Of a DNA stretch of 39,203 bases, positions 17,392 through 24,335 are shown one piece after another; positions within the stretch are counted from its first letter, which is position 1; each line of letters starts with the position of its first letter. The translations under genes and the position numbers were made by a program. Under the pieces are notes generated by a model. That model was given only the letters and a program-made list of their open reading frames with translations. It had not been told where the DNA came from and did not search any database. Where the stretch lies: NCBI GenBank assembly GCA_017504785.1, contig JAFVQL010000051.1:1-39203 (forward strand), read 5' to 3'. This stretch comes from Clostridia bacterium (GTDB lineage: Bacteria > Bacillota > Clostridia > Oscillospirales > CAG-272).

Positions 17392-17943
17392 ATGAAACGC
17401 GAAAAAATCAAAAAATTCTTTACCTCAAGGGCGGGCAGAAGCACCATCGTTATCGCCTCCGTGCTCGTGATCGGTCTGGCGGTGTACCTCAATTACCGCT
17501 GGTTCTACGATCCCGCATCCTCTCTCGGCTACGGAGAGAATAATATGGATGACAATTACGGCGATTCCCAGCAGACGGATACGGGCGCACAGCAACAGGA
17601 GGATTACTTCGCCGCCGTCAGCCTTTCCCGCAGCCAGTCCCGCGACGAGGCGATCGAGGTGCTGAAGCTCACGCTGGAAAACAGCGAGGCATCCGAGGAG
17701 GCGAAGGCCGAGGCATCCGAAAGAATCTCCAAGATCGCGCTCGATATTCAGAACGAGGCCAACATCGAAACCCTCGTCAAGGCCAAGGGCTTTGAGGAGT
17801 GCGTGGCGGTGATCGGCGAGGATAGCGTCAGCGTCGTCGTTTCCGCAGAGGCCTTGCAGGCAACCGAGGTGGCGCAGATCATGTCCATCGTTTTCGAGAC
17901 CACGGGCGTCAGCCCTGAGAAGGTCAGCGTGGTGCAGAAGTAA
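17392..17943 (+). CDS. spoIIIAH: Stage III sporulation protein AH
   Basis: A 183-aa mother-cell membrane protein whose outer domain binds forespore SpoIIQ (or its clostridial counterpart) across the septum. One membrane helix lies at residues about 19-36, followed by an Asp/Gln-rich linker (about 48-68) and the conserved domain DYFAAVSLSRSQSRDEAIEVL. The YscJ-like tail has VVVSAEALQATEVAQI. The start has AAGGAGA about 9 nt upstream. A 78-nt gap separates it from spoIIIAG. That gap holds an AT-rich GAATATATT...CATAAGTATT pattern loosely like a mother-cell sigma-E promoter, but the match is weak. Confidence 0.93.
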   Translation: MKREKIKKFFTSRAGRSTIVIASVLVIGLAVYLNYRWFYDPASSLGYGENNMDDNYGDSQQTDTGAQQQEDYFAAVSLSRSQSRDEAIEVLKLTLENSEASEEAKAEASERISKIALDIQNEANIETLVKAKGFEECVAVIGEDSVSVVVSAEALQATEVAQIMSIVFETTGVSPEKVSVVQK

Positions 17944-17955
17944 CATAGGGGAGAG

Positions 17956-17991
17956 GGCACTTGCGATATTTTTTCGTAAGTGCCTTTTTTT
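17956..17991 (+). terminator. Intrinsic terminator of the spoIIIA operon
   Basis: GGCACTTGCGA and TCGTAAGTGCC pair with one G-U, closing a short T-rich loop. Seven T follow. It starts 12 nt after the spoIIIAH stop. Confidence 0.9.
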
Positions 17992-18005
17992 GTTTATTTC
18001 CCATA

Positions 18006-18034
18006 TTGACATATAAAGAAAAGTGTGCTACAAT
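18006..18034 (+). promoter_or_regulatory. Sigma-A promoter of asd
   Basis: TTGACA (18006-18011), 17 nt, TACAAT (18029-18034). The leader is only about 35 nt, too short for a lysine riboswitch. Confidence 0.9.
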
Positions 18035-18074
18035 AAATGCATTCTAATAGTATTTATATATTTAGGAGATCTTT

Positions 18075-19157
18075 ATGGAAAAGTTGAAGGTTGGTATCGT
18101 TGGTGCAACGGGCATGGTCGGTCAGCGCTTTATGCTGCTTCTTGCCGAGCACCCCTATTTTGAGATCGCTGCGCTCGTGGCAGGTCCTCGCTCCGCAGGC
18201 AAGTCGTATAAAGAGGCCGTTGCCGGTCGCTGGAAGATGAAGACCGCTTGCCCCGCATTTCTTGAAAATATGACCGTGATGTCCTCGGACGACGTCGAAG
18301 GCATCGGCAAGCTCGTGGATTTCGTTTTCTGCGCCGTCAGCCTTTCCAAGGACGAGACCCGCGCTTTGGAGGAGAGATTCGCCAAGGCCGAGATCCCCGT
18401 GGTCTCCAATAACTCCGCAAACCGCTGGACCGAGGACGTTCCTATGGTCATTCCCGAGATCAACGACGCGCATCTTGCCGTGATCGAGGCACAGAGAAAG
18501 CGCCTCGGCACCAAGCGCGGCTTTATTGCCGTGAAGCCCAACTGCTCGATCCAGTCCTACGTCGGCGCACTCACGCCCCTGCGTAAGTACGGCATCCGCG
18601 AGGTGGTTGCCACCACCTATCAGGCGATCAGCGGCGCGGGCAAGACCTTTGCCGAGTGGGAGGAAATGGTGGATAACGTCATTCCCTTTATCGGCGGTGA
18701 GGAAGAGAAGAGCGAGAAGGAGCCTCTGCGCGTTTGGGGTGAGGTAAAGGACGGCAAGATCGTTCCTGCCGCCGAGCCCGTGATCACCACGCAGTGCATC
18801 CGCGTTCCCGTTTCCGACGGTCACATGGCGGCTGTATTCGTAAAATTCGATAATCCCCCCTCCAAGGAGCAGATCCTTGCGGATTGGAAGGCGTTTTCGG
18901 GTAAGCCCCAGGCACTTGGCCTGCCCTCCGCGCCCGCACAGTTCGTGACCTATTTCGAGGAGGATAACCGTCCCCAGACCCGATTTGACAGAGATCTCTT
19001 CGGCGGCATGGGTGTTTCGGTCGGCCGTCTGCGTGAGGACGCGCTGTACGATTATAAGTTCGTCGGTCTTTCGCATAACACGCTGCGCGGCGCGGCCGGT
19101 GGCGCGGTGCTCATCGCGGAGCTGCTTTACCGCGAGGGCTATTTGACGAAGAAGTAA
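18075..19157 (+). CDS. asd: Aspartate-semialdehyde dehydrogenase
   Basis: A 360-aa NADPH-dependent enzyme that reduces aspartyl phosphate to aspartate semialdehyde, the branch point to lysine, threonine and methionine, and to dipicolinate in spore formers. The nucleotide-binding motif VGIVGATGMVGQRF is at residues 6-19. The active-site cysteine lies in VKPNCSIQSYVGAL (about 153-166). GAGKT near residue 191 and the DGHMAAVFV region near 253-261 also fit. Length and sequence place it in the archaeal/fungal-like Asd branch found in many Clostridia. It is monocistronic, with its own promoter and terminator. Confidence 0.95.
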   Translation: MEKLKVGIVGATGMVGQRFMLLLAEHPYFEIAALVAGPRSAGKSYKEAVAGRWKMKTACPAFLENMTVMSSDDVEGIGKLVDFVFCAVSLSKDETRALEERFAKAEIPVVSNNSANRWTEDVPMVIPEINDAHLAVIEAQRKRLGTKRGFIAVKPNCSIQSYVGALTPLRKYGIREVVATTYQAISGAGKTFAEWEEMVDNVIPFIGGEEEKSEKEPLRVWGEVKDGKIVPAAEPVITTQCIRVPVSDGHMAAVFVKFDNPPSKEQILADWKAFSGKPQALGLPSAPAQFVTYFEEDNRPQTRFDRDLFGGMGVSVGRLREDALYDYKFVGLSHNTLRGAAGGAVLIAELLYREGYLTKK

Positions 19158-19181
19158 TATTCAAAAGCATTTTAACCGAAT

Positions 19182-19226
19182 AAAAACGGCAGAAGCATTG
19201 TAAAGATCGGCGCTTCTGCCGTTTTT
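19182..19226 (+). terminator. Intrinsic terminator of asd
   Basis: AAAAACGGCAGAAGC and GCTTCTGCCGTTTTT form a 15-bp perfect stem with a 15-nt loop, 24 nt after the asd stop. Confidence 0.92.
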
Positions 19227-19342
19227 CGTTTGAAGCAAAAAAACGGCACACTTTTTCGATTTTGACCGCCTTTTTGGTTATATTGAATAAAATTTTCTCA
19301 TTTTTTTCGTCATTAAAAACGCGGATAACCTCTGTCGCGCTC

Positions 19343-19371
19343 TTGACATTTGATAGAAAAAATAGTATAAT
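19343..19371 (+). promoter_or_regulatory. Sigma-A promoter of the lipoprotein operon
   Basis: TTGACA (19343-19348), 17 nt, TATAAT (19366-19371). Both boxes match the consensus perfectly, suggesting strong expression of the three lipoproteins downstream. Confidence 0.93.
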
Positions 19372-19425
19372 TAATTATGAAACTATATACCCAAATCCGA
19401 AAGGAAAGGATAATTTGGTGAAAGT

Positions 19426-20112
19426 ATGAAAAAAATTCTTAGTTTAATGCTCGCTCTGCTTTGCGTTTTTGCTCTGGTAGCATGCGACGGCGGTTCGACT
19501 CCGGGCGGCACGACGCCTCCCGCTACTGAGTTGGACGTTTTCGAGGCAGCAGCAAAGGGAACCGCTCCCACGAACATCACCTCCTTGACCTCTTACAGAA
19601 CGAAGGATCTGTACGGTAAGGACCTTGTTTTGGAAGGCGCCTTCACTCTTTTGGTGAAAGGCAACGAGTCCATTCTGGATTTCGAGTACGAGAAGCTTGC
19701 TACGCTCGAGGATGCGGCAGACGATTTTGTTGTGAATAAGAAGGGCGCGATCGCAATTCAGGCAGGTAAGTCGAAGGTCATCCTCGGTGATAGCCTCGGC
19801 AGCTGGGAAACTGTGATCCCCTCTATGCAGAACGTTGCGGCTCTGAAGATCGAAAAGGCTTCGCTTCCCGCAGATTACAGCTTGAGCGAGGATGGCAAGA
19901 AGCTTTCCGTTTCTCTGACCGAAGAGGAAGCGAAAACGGCTCTCGGCGTAGACATCGAAGCGGCTTCCGAGATCGCCTTTGCGGTGGAGACCAACGGCAC
20001 GTACATCACGAGCATCGTTATCTCCTACAAGGCGGCAAACGGCGCGGACGTAAGAATTGCATCTTCTTATACTTACGGTCCTCAGACTCTCGATTTCTCG
20101 AGATTTAATTGA
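19426..20112 (+). CDS. Lipoprotein, paralogue 1 of 3
   Basis: A 228-aa exported lipoprotein of unknown function. The signal peptide ends in lipobox LVAC with the lipidated Cys at residue 20, followed by a flexible Gly/Thr/Pro-rich linker. The rest is predicted beta-rich, and the C-terminus has the pattern ITSIVISYKAANG...SSYTYG. The two genes that follow have the same size, the same Cys-20 position and similar C-terminal strands, so the three look like a tandem paralogous family. No enzyme motif is seen. A LolA/LppX-like half-barrel is possible but not shown. Confidence 0.82.
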   Translation: MKKILSLMLALLCVFALVACDGGSTPGGTTPPATELDVFEAAAKGTAPTNITSLTSYRTKDLYGKDLVLEGAFTLLVKGNESILDFEYEKLATLEDAADDFVVNKKGAIAIQAGKSKVILGDSLGSWETVIPSMQNVAALKIEKASLPADYSLSEDGKKLSVSLTEEEAKTALGVDIEAASEIAFAVETNGTYITSIVISYKAANGADVRIASSYTYGPQTLDFSRFN

Positions 20113-20143
20113 CGGATAACCTGTTTAGGGAAAGGAAATAAGT

Positions 20144-20881
20144 ATGAAAAAACTGATTGCGATTTTGCTTGTTATCGCATGCATGCTCGTTATGGCATCC
20201 TGCGATATGGGTGGCGGCGAGCAGCCTCCCGTTGATAATACCGAAACCCAGAAGGTCCTCGATGCTCTGAGCGAGCAGATCAAAAAATCTGCCCCCTCGA
20301 AGAGTGTGGTTGAAACGGTTGTAGGTAATGCGCTTATCAGCCTTAGCAGCACGGAAACGGTTGTGAAGGGTGAGGTTAGCGGCAAGGAGGCTTCTCTTTG
20401 GGAGCGTGAGTATGAAGCACTGAACGATCTCGGTGCCGATTCTGCTGTAAAGAAGCTTGTAACCGAAAGAGAAGAGTACGTTGAGGGTATGGGCGTTCGT
20501 ACCAACGGCGGTGCGTGGGAGGATTTCCCCAATCCGATCCGTCAGATCCGTCCTTACCGTATCAATTTGGATGCGGCTCTGATCCAGGGCTTCCACGCAG
20601 GCGAGACGGATGAGGGAAGACCCTCCTATTCCTTTGTTGTTCCTAACAAAAACATTGCAGCGGTTCTCACCGGTATGGATGCGGATGCGCTCGCTTCGAT
20701 CACCTCGGACGTTTCCGTTGTTATCGAAACGGACGGCGTAAACGTTACTCGTATCAGCCTTACTTACGATATGAAGAGCGTTGCGCTGAACGGCGACAAT
20801 AAGTTGGAAGACTGCAAGGCTACGTTGGATGCGGTCTATTCCTACGATCTGCAGAGCATCACCTTGATAGATAAGAAGTAA
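20144..20881 (+). CDS. Lipoprotein, paralogue 2 of 3
   Basis: A 245-aa lipoprotein: signal peptide with lipobox MASC (Cys 20), a Gly/Pro linker, then a mixed domain. The C-terminal segment VTRISLTYDMKS...AVYSYD parallels the first paralogue. RBS GGAAAGGAAA lies just upstream of ATG 20144, and the gene starts 31 nt after paralogue 1, so it is cotranscribed. Function unknown. Confidence 0.82.
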   Translation: MKKLIAILLVIACMLVMASCDMGGGEQPPVDNTETQKVLDALSEQIKKSAPSKSVVETVVGNALISLSSTETVVKGEVSGKEASLWEREYEALNDLGADSAVKKLVTEREEYVEGMGVRTNGGAWEDFPNPIRQIRPYRINLDAALIQGFHAGETDEGRPSYSFVVPNKNIAAVLTGMDADALASITSDVSVVIETDGVNVTRISLTYDMKSVALNGDNKLEDCKATLDAVYSYDLQSITLIDKK

Positions 20882-20898
20882 AGAAAGGAAGACAAAAG

Positions 20899-21597
20899 AT
20901 GAAAAGAATAGTTGCTTTACTTTTGGCACTGATCACGGTCTTTGCTTTTGTTTCCTGCGACGGCAAGAAGCCTTGCGATACCTGCGTAGATGCGGATAAC
21001 GACTTGGTTTGTGATGTATGCGGCGGAAAGATCACACCCTCCGCTGACGTTCCCCCTGCGGATGCGTTGACCGTGGCTGATTTTGCTAACGTTGTGAAGT
21101 CTATGGCAGTTTCCCGTATCGAAATGAACGTGAAGGAAGAGTGGGTTGGCTTCGGCGCACTCAAGTCTACCTACACGATCGCTTTCGGCCAGGGCGAAAC
21201 CGCTGATATCGCTTACAAGCGTCAGATGTTTGACGTAAGTGACAATATTTTTGAAACCGACACGCCCGCAATCAAGGAAGTGACCGGTACCGTTAAGTAT
21301 GAAAACGGTGCGTACACCGGTTCTATGGAAGGTACGGCAGATGCAGTTGCAAAGCTTGCGCTTAACCTTTCTGCCGATAAGCTTGCGAACGCAACGATCT
21401 CCGGTAACGCCAAGGACGGTGCGATCCTCACCGCAATGGTGCTCGAGGCAGATGCGGCAGCCGTATTCGGCGTAGCACTTCCTTCGAATGCCACTCTTTC
21501 CGTAACCCTTGCAAAGGGTGCGAAAAGCATTTCCGCTTTCACTTTGAGCTATTGGGATGGCGATATCGCCGTTCTCTTTGACGCACAGTATAAGTAA
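20899..21597 (+). CDS. Lipoprotein, paralogue 3 of 3, with Cys-rich linker
   Basis: A 232-aa lipoprotein with lipobox FVSC (Cys 20). Directly after it comes PCDTCVDADNDLVCDVCGG, two CxxC pairs separated by an Asp-rich loop. This could bind metal at the cell surface. The remaining domain and the C-terminal FTLSYWDGDIAVLFDAQY strand resemble the two upstream genes. It begins 17 nt after paralogue 2 with RBS AAAGGAAG. It is the last gene of the operon. Confidence 0.82.
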   Translation: MKRIVALLLALITVFAFVSCDGKKPCDTCVDADNDLVCDVCGGKITPSADVPPADALTVADFANVVKSMAVSRIEMNVKEEWVGFGALKSTYTIAFGQGETADIAYKRQMFDVSDNIFETDTPAIKEVTGTVKYENGAYTGSMEGTADAVAKLALNLSADKLANATISGNAKDGAILTAMVLEADAAAVFGVALPSNATLSVTLAKGAKSISAFTLSYWDGDIAVLFDAQYK

Positions 21598-21648
21598 TAT
21601 ACGCGCGAATAATTCATTAAGGGAAGGCTTTTGATGCTTTCTCTCAGA

Positions 21649-21697
21649 GGGGCTGCCTTAATAGATTTTAAGGTAGCCCCTTCCCAAGGGATTTTTT
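21649..21697 (+). terminator. Probable terminator of the lipoprotein operon
   Basis: GGGGCTGCCTTAA and TTAAGGTAGCCCC (21649-21661 with 21668-21680) pair with one G-U. A short CCC/GGG step and TTTTTT (21692-21697) follow. An upstream GGGAAGG (from about 21621) could instead pair with CCTTCCC at 21679-21685, giving an alternative fold. Confidence 0.75.
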
Positions 21698-21711
21698 CGA
21701 CACCCTCTCTG

Positions 21712-21717
21712 TATAAT
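21712..21717 (+). promoter_or_regulatory. Possible -10 box of the tRNA region
   Basis: TATAAT at 21712-21717 is directly preceded by TG. A TCGACA lies only 9 nt upstream, too close for a normal -35. It is the only promoter-like element before the tRNA cluster. Confidence 0.3.
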
Positions 21718-21829
21718 AAGTTGTAGAAAAGAAGATAATTCTTCTAACATACACAGCGCGAAGCGCAAAAACGCAAGTTTTGAGCTCGCAAGGAGTATGG
21801 TCCACCGAAAGATATAAACAATTTGATAA

Positions 21830-21991
21830 GGACCATTAGCTCAGTTGGTTAGTAAAGCCGGCTTAAACCTTGTCGGTCCAAGGTTTCGCATACCGCGAAG
21901 CGGTATATGGCGTCACGCGGCGCAGAAAGTTCTCATCAAACAAAGGCGGAACGGAATATCAAAGCATATCCCGCGTAGCCACGACCTTGAT
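21830..21991 (+). pseudogene. Broken CAU-tRNA copy, T arm interrupted by an insert
   Basis: The first 23 nt match the intact tRNA at 22255. The anticodon arm is degenerate and has no CAT (GGCTTAAACC). At the T arm, CCAAGG is separated from CCTTGAT by about 100 nt with its own hairpin (TTCGC-ATACC-GCGAA). After CCTTGAT the tRNA tail is lost and a different hairpin (TTGCCTC...GAGGCAA) follows. Confidence 0.8.
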
Positions 21992-22030
21992 TTGCCTCGG
22001 AGAGGCAATCGAGGACATAAAATTACATAA

Positions 22031-22231
22031 GGACCATTAGCTCAGTTGGTTAGAAATCCGGCTCAAACCTTGTCGGTGCAAGTGAGAGTCACTTGAAAAT
22101 CAAACGAAGAGAGTCTGCAAGCCTGCTTGCAAGCGAACGAGTGCAGATTGCTCCGCGAGCGTTTTGCGAAGCAAAACAAAGCGCGAAGCGCAAAAACGCA
22201 AGTTTTGAGCTCGCAAGGAGTATGGTCCACC
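22031..22231 (+). pseudogene. Second broken CAU-tRNA copy with hairpin insert
   Basis: It begins with the same 23 nt as the intact tRNA and ends with ATGGTCCACC. Its anticodon arm is CCGGCTCAAACC, with the anticodon lost. From the T arm on, about 140 nt of stacked short hairpins are inserted (CAAGTGA-GAG-TCACTTG, GTTTTGC-GAA-GCAAAAC, GCGC-GAA-GCGC). Confidence 0.78.
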
Positions 22232-22254
22232 GAAAGATATAAACAATTTGATAA

Positions 22255-22331
22255 GGACCATTAGCTCAGTTGGTTAGAGCAACCGGCTCATAACCGGTCG
22301 GTCCAAGGTTCGAGTCCTTGATGGTCCACCA
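22255..22331 (+). tRNA. tRNA-Met (CAT), intact; tRNA-Ile2 (CAT) possible
   Basis: A full 77-nt cloverleaf with encoded CCA. Acceptor GGACCAT pairs with ATGGTCC. D arm GCTC/GAGC. Anticodon stem ACCGG/CCGGT with loop CTCATAA (anticodon CAT). T arm CAAGG-TTCGAGT-CCTTG. G1 pairs with C72, so it is not the initiator. The CAU anticodon fits elongator Met, or Ile2 if C34 is modified to lysidine; the sequence alone does not decide. It is the only intact copy in this cluster. Confidence 0.93.
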
Positions 22332-22338
22332 CGGAAAC

Positions 22339-22362
22339 GCCACCCAAACGGGTGGCATTTTT
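22339..22362 (+). terminator. Terminator of the CAT tRNA
   Basis: GCCACCC, loop AAAC, GGGTGGC, then ATTTTTG. It starts 8 nt after the tRNA. Confidence 0.85.
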
Positions 22363-22369
22363 GTTTCTG

Positions 22370-22420
22370 TGGTGGACCATCAAGGAGGCGGTCTATGACC
22401 GCCCGACCGGTTTGAGCCGG
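22370..22420 (-). pseudogene. Inverted broken 3' part of the CAT tRNA
   Basis: On the minus strand it reads CCGGCTCAAACCGGTCG, then a GGCGGTC-ATA-GACCGCC hairpin in place of the T-arm front half, then TCCTTGATGGTCCACCA. It has the same CTCAAA loop without an anticodon as the copy at 22031, so the degenerate copies probably share one damaged ancestor. Confidence 0.7.
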
Positions 22421-22558
22421 AGGCTACATAATCAAGCGAAGCTGAGTCTGAATGCTTGCATTCAAGTGAGCGAGCGCAGATTGCTCCTCGGCGGCTTGAT
22501 TATATCAAGCAGAGTGCGGAGCACCAAAGGCTTTAGCCTTTGCGCCGAAAGGAGTATA

Positions 22559-22690
22559 ACCGGTCGGTCCAAGGCTTCGCATACCGCGAAGCGGTATATG
22601 GCGTCACGCGGCGCAGAAAGTTCTCATCAAACAAAGGCGGAACGGAATATCAAAGCATATCCCGCGTAGCCACGACCTTGATGGTCCACC
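22559..22690 (+). pseudogene. 3' half of the CAT tRNA carrying the T-arm insert
   Basis: It starts with ACCGGTCGGTCCAAGG, contains the 120-bp cassette, and ends with the correct tRNA tail CCTTGATGGTCCACC. The 5' half is missing. A long inverted repeat (ATAATCAAGC ... GCTTGATTAT, about 22428-22504) lies between it and the inverted copy. Confidence 0.75.
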
Positions 22691-22695
22691 AAAAT

Positions 22696-22724
22696 AAAAA
22701 GACGAACTTCGGTTCGTCTTTTTA
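22696..22724 (+). terminator. Bidirectional terminator hairpin
   Basis: AAAAAGACGAAC, loop TTCG, GTTCGTCTTTTT. It is a perfect 12-bp stem with A and T flanks, directly after the last tRNA 3' fragment. Confidence 0.85.
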
Positions 22725-22729
22725 TTTAT

Positions 22730-22915
22730 CCAAGACCGAAGGGCTTGGTATGGCAGCAATTCGCATAGCGAATTGTATGGAATTGCGGCTCGTCCGCGCA
22801 TGGCATCAAGCGATAGCTTGTATTTCTCCGTTCCCCTTCGTTCCTGATTCTATGCTCGCTAAAGCGAGATTCCATGCCGCAACAAGTTGCGGATTCCATC
22901 CACGGCTCTGCCGTG
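22730..22915. repeat. Array of short perfect hairpins with ATTCCAT-type linkers
   Basis: A series of hairpins: CCAAG/CTTGG (22730-22748), CAATTCGC-ATA-GCGAATTG (22757-22775), GCGG/CCGC (22785-22797), CAAGC-GATA-GCTTG (22807-22820), CTCGC-TAAA-GCGAG (22855-22868), CCGCAAC-AA-GTTGCGG (22877-22892), CACGGC-TCT-GCCGTG (22901-22915). Linkers in the left half contain ATGG(AAT) and in the right half the complement ATTCCAT. The spacing is irregular and the stems differ, so it is not a CRISPR. No gene is supportable from about 22700 to 23120. Confidence 0.7.
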
Positions 22916-23023
22916 ATTAAGTACGAAAGCGACGGAATGTTGCCCTCTGAGCAAAATCCTTGATGCTCACCAATCGAACCTCGAAAGAGGTCTGGTTTTC
23001 GTTTTGTTTTTTCTATGAATTGT

Positions 23024-23053
23024 CCCCGACGCTCCACTATGTTGGGGCTTTTT
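23024..23053 (+). terminator. Terminator-like hairpin before the AT-rich block
   Basis: CCCCGAC (23024-23030) pairs with GTTGGGG (23041-23047), followed by CTTTTT. Nothing upstream is an obvious gene, so it may end a read-through transcript of the tRNA zone. Confidence 0.6.
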
Positions 23054-23121
23054 CTTTTAGCAAAGCGACGCCGACTTGTATCAAGACAAGCACACGCCTC
23101 GGTGCCAAAATTAATCACTAC

Positions 23122-23149
23122 TTGAAAAAATATGTGTAATAATTATAAT
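23122..23149 (+). promoter_or_regulatory. Promoter of the small membrane-protein gene
   Basis: TTGAAA (23122-23127), 16 nt, TATAAT (23144-23149), 25 nt before the start at 23175. Confidence 0.75.
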
Positions 23150-23174
23150 ACATGAGAAAGGAGCGAGCGAATCA

Positions 23175-23777
23175 ATGAAAAAATGGGTGTTTCTATTTTT
23201 GTTTCTGTTCTTTTGTTTTATCTTTTCTCTAAAACTTCAAAGTGATTCCATTTCTAATATATTTCTTATTGAAGTTGTAATGATTGCGGTTGCATATTTT
23301 TCACAGATTGTAGTGCGCATCATTACTGTTTTTAATATCAAGAAAAAAGCAAAGAAAGTTTATGGTTTTAATTTTAGGACGAACAATATTTTAAAGTTGA
23401 TATTTTCTGTGTTTCCCAAGCATATATCTTTGCATAATAGTGATAACACTTTGAATTTAATCATAATATTCGTGCGAAGAAAACACGCGAAGTATCATTT
23501 TGATTCTAAAAAGTGCGTAGAGGTTTACGTAGGTAATAGGGAAACATACCGCACCGGCAAAGTTCAATATTCTATCGGAAAGAATGTAACGTGGAAATTG
23601 ATTAGCAAAATCAAAATATCATTAGAAGAAAATGCAAAGACTGTGTTTGTTTTAAGTCGAGCACCGATGGATGTTACTTGTTCGGATAAATCAGCCAATG
23701 AGTATCTTTCCAATGGCGACGTTTTCTTTGAAAACTGTGTGGTGTACACCCAAAAGCATTTTATAGGTGATATGTAA
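23175..23777 (+). CDS. Hypothetical membrane protein in the AT-rich block
   Basis: A 200-aa protein of no recognised family. There are two N-terminal membrane segments (residues about 4-20 and 30-50), then a basic stretch (KKKAKKVYGF) and a soluble domain with FVRRKHAKYHF and YVGNRETYRTGKV. It ends with a part containing ANEYLSNGDVFF. The start is ATG 23175 with GAAAGGAG about 12 nt upstream. The gene is AT-rich and uses TTA codons, unlike most genes here, which suggests horizontal transfer. It is a separate unit from the toxin-antitoxin genes, which have their own promoter. Confidence 0.72.
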   Translation: MKKWVFLFLFLFFCFIFSLKLQSDSISNIFLIEVVMIAVAYFSQIVVRIITVFNIKKKAKKVYGFNFRTNNILKLIFSVFPKHISLHNSDNTLNLIIIFVRRKHAKYHFDSKKCVEVYVGNRETYRTGKVQYSIGKNVTWKLISKIKISLEENAKTVFVLSRAPMDVTCSDKSANEYLSNGDVFFENCVVYTQKHFIGDM

Positions 23778-23862
23778 TATAACAAGGCGAGCTGTTGATG
23801 GTCCGCCTTGCTTCTTTGTTACGCATAAAATGTTATAAAATTGTTAAAATTACAAAAAACTG

Positions 23863-23891
23863 TTGACAATATTACTCATAAGTAATATAAT
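23863..23891 (+). promoter_or_regulatory. Toxin-antitoxin promoter with a perfect operator palindrome
   Basis: TTGACA (23863-23868), 17 nt, TATAAT (23886-23891), a perfect consensus promoter. ATATTACT-CATA-AGTAATAT (23869-23888) is a perfect inverted repeat filling the spacer and entering the -10 box. An XRE antitoxin dimer bound there would block RNA polymerase, which fits autoregulation. Confidence 0.88.
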
Positions 23892-23925
23892 AGTAGTACC
23901 CCGTTATAAAGGAAGTGAAAAGCTA

Positions 23926-24303
23926 TTGGAATTGATAAAAACCGAAGGGTTTGAAAAAATATACGAAGTAGAGCAATTTGAAAAAGAATTCAAAAAGATA
24001 GCTAAAAGAGATCGAAGGTATTATGATTGGCTCATTGCCAAACTCAGTGTACTCGAAGATAAAGGAATGGAAGCGCTCAGGTTGGAGAGTTTCGAACCTT
24101 TACCTCACACGGATCCCAAACTTTATTCTATTAGATATCCTCATTCCCCTCTTAACCCAAGGGTGATATACATATATGCAAAAGGAGATGAAATATATTT
24201 GTTAACCGCTTTCAAAGAAAGCAGCAAAAAAAGCAATAGCGATTACGATTCTGCGATTGAAGTCGCACATAAACGGTTAAAATACATTGAGGAGTGTTAT
24301 TAA
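23926..24303 (+). CDS. RelE/HigB-like toxin of a TAC-type module
   Basis: A 125-aa protein of the RelE/HigB (Gp49-like) mRNA-interferase superfamily, expected to cleave mRNA on ribosomes. Visible features are the N-terminal helices (FEKEFKKIAKRDRRYYDWL), the strand KLYSIRY, then NPRVIYIYAKGDEIYLLTAF, followed by KESSKKSNSDYDSAIEVAHKRL, the typical C-terminal helix. The start is TTG 23926 behind AAAGGAAG (23908-23915). An upstream in-frame TTG at 23863 lies in the -35 box and cannot be used. The toxin gene precedes the antitoxin, the HigBA order. AT-rich, foreign codon use. Confidence 0.85.
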   Translation: MELIKTEGFEKIYEVEQFEKEFKKIAKRDRRYYDWLIAKLSVLEDKGMEALRLESFEPLPHTDPKLYSIRYPHSPLNPRVIYIYAKGDEIYLLTAFKESSKKSNSDYDSAIEVAHKRLKYIEECY

Positions 24304-24335
24304 CTAAAATCGCTTGTAAAAGGAGAGAGGCAACA

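Larger units (their letters stand above)
21755..22277. repeat. 98-bp direct repeat spanning a tRNA 3' end and the next tRNA 5' end
   Basis: Positions 21755-21852 and 22180-22277 appear identical. Each copy contains short hairpins (GCGC-GAA-GCGC; CGCAAG... GCTCGC), the tRNA 3' terminus ATGGTCCACC, a 23-nt spacer, and the first 23 nt of the CAU tRNA. The repeat therefore spans a tRNA-to-tRNA junction and shows that the locus grew by duplication. Confidence 0.88.
21872..22682. repeat. 120-bp T-arm insert cassette, two copies
   Basis: Positions 21872-21991 and 22563-22682 match over 120 bp with about one difference. Each begins with the tRNA variable/T-stem sequence GTCGGTCCAAGG and ends with the complementary CCTTGAT. 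The roughly 100 nt between replace the normal 7-nt T loop. Confidence 0.88.

Noticed and set aside
18035..18074. Lysine riboswitch before asd
   Set aside because: The leader from the promoter to the start is only about 35 nt and cannot hold the aptamer.
22730..22915. Possible CRISPR array
   Set aside because: Spacing is irregular, no constant repeat of 24-40 bp is present, the stems differ from one another, and no cas gene is near.
22352..22920. Several short frames in the tRNA/hairpin zone
   Set aside because: They read through tRNA fragments and palindromes, overlap in several frames and lack ribosome binding sites.
23863..23925. Upstream start for the toxin gene
   Set aside because: The TTG at 23863 is the -35 box itself, and the stretch holds the promoter and operator. 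TTG 23926 has a good ribosome binding site.
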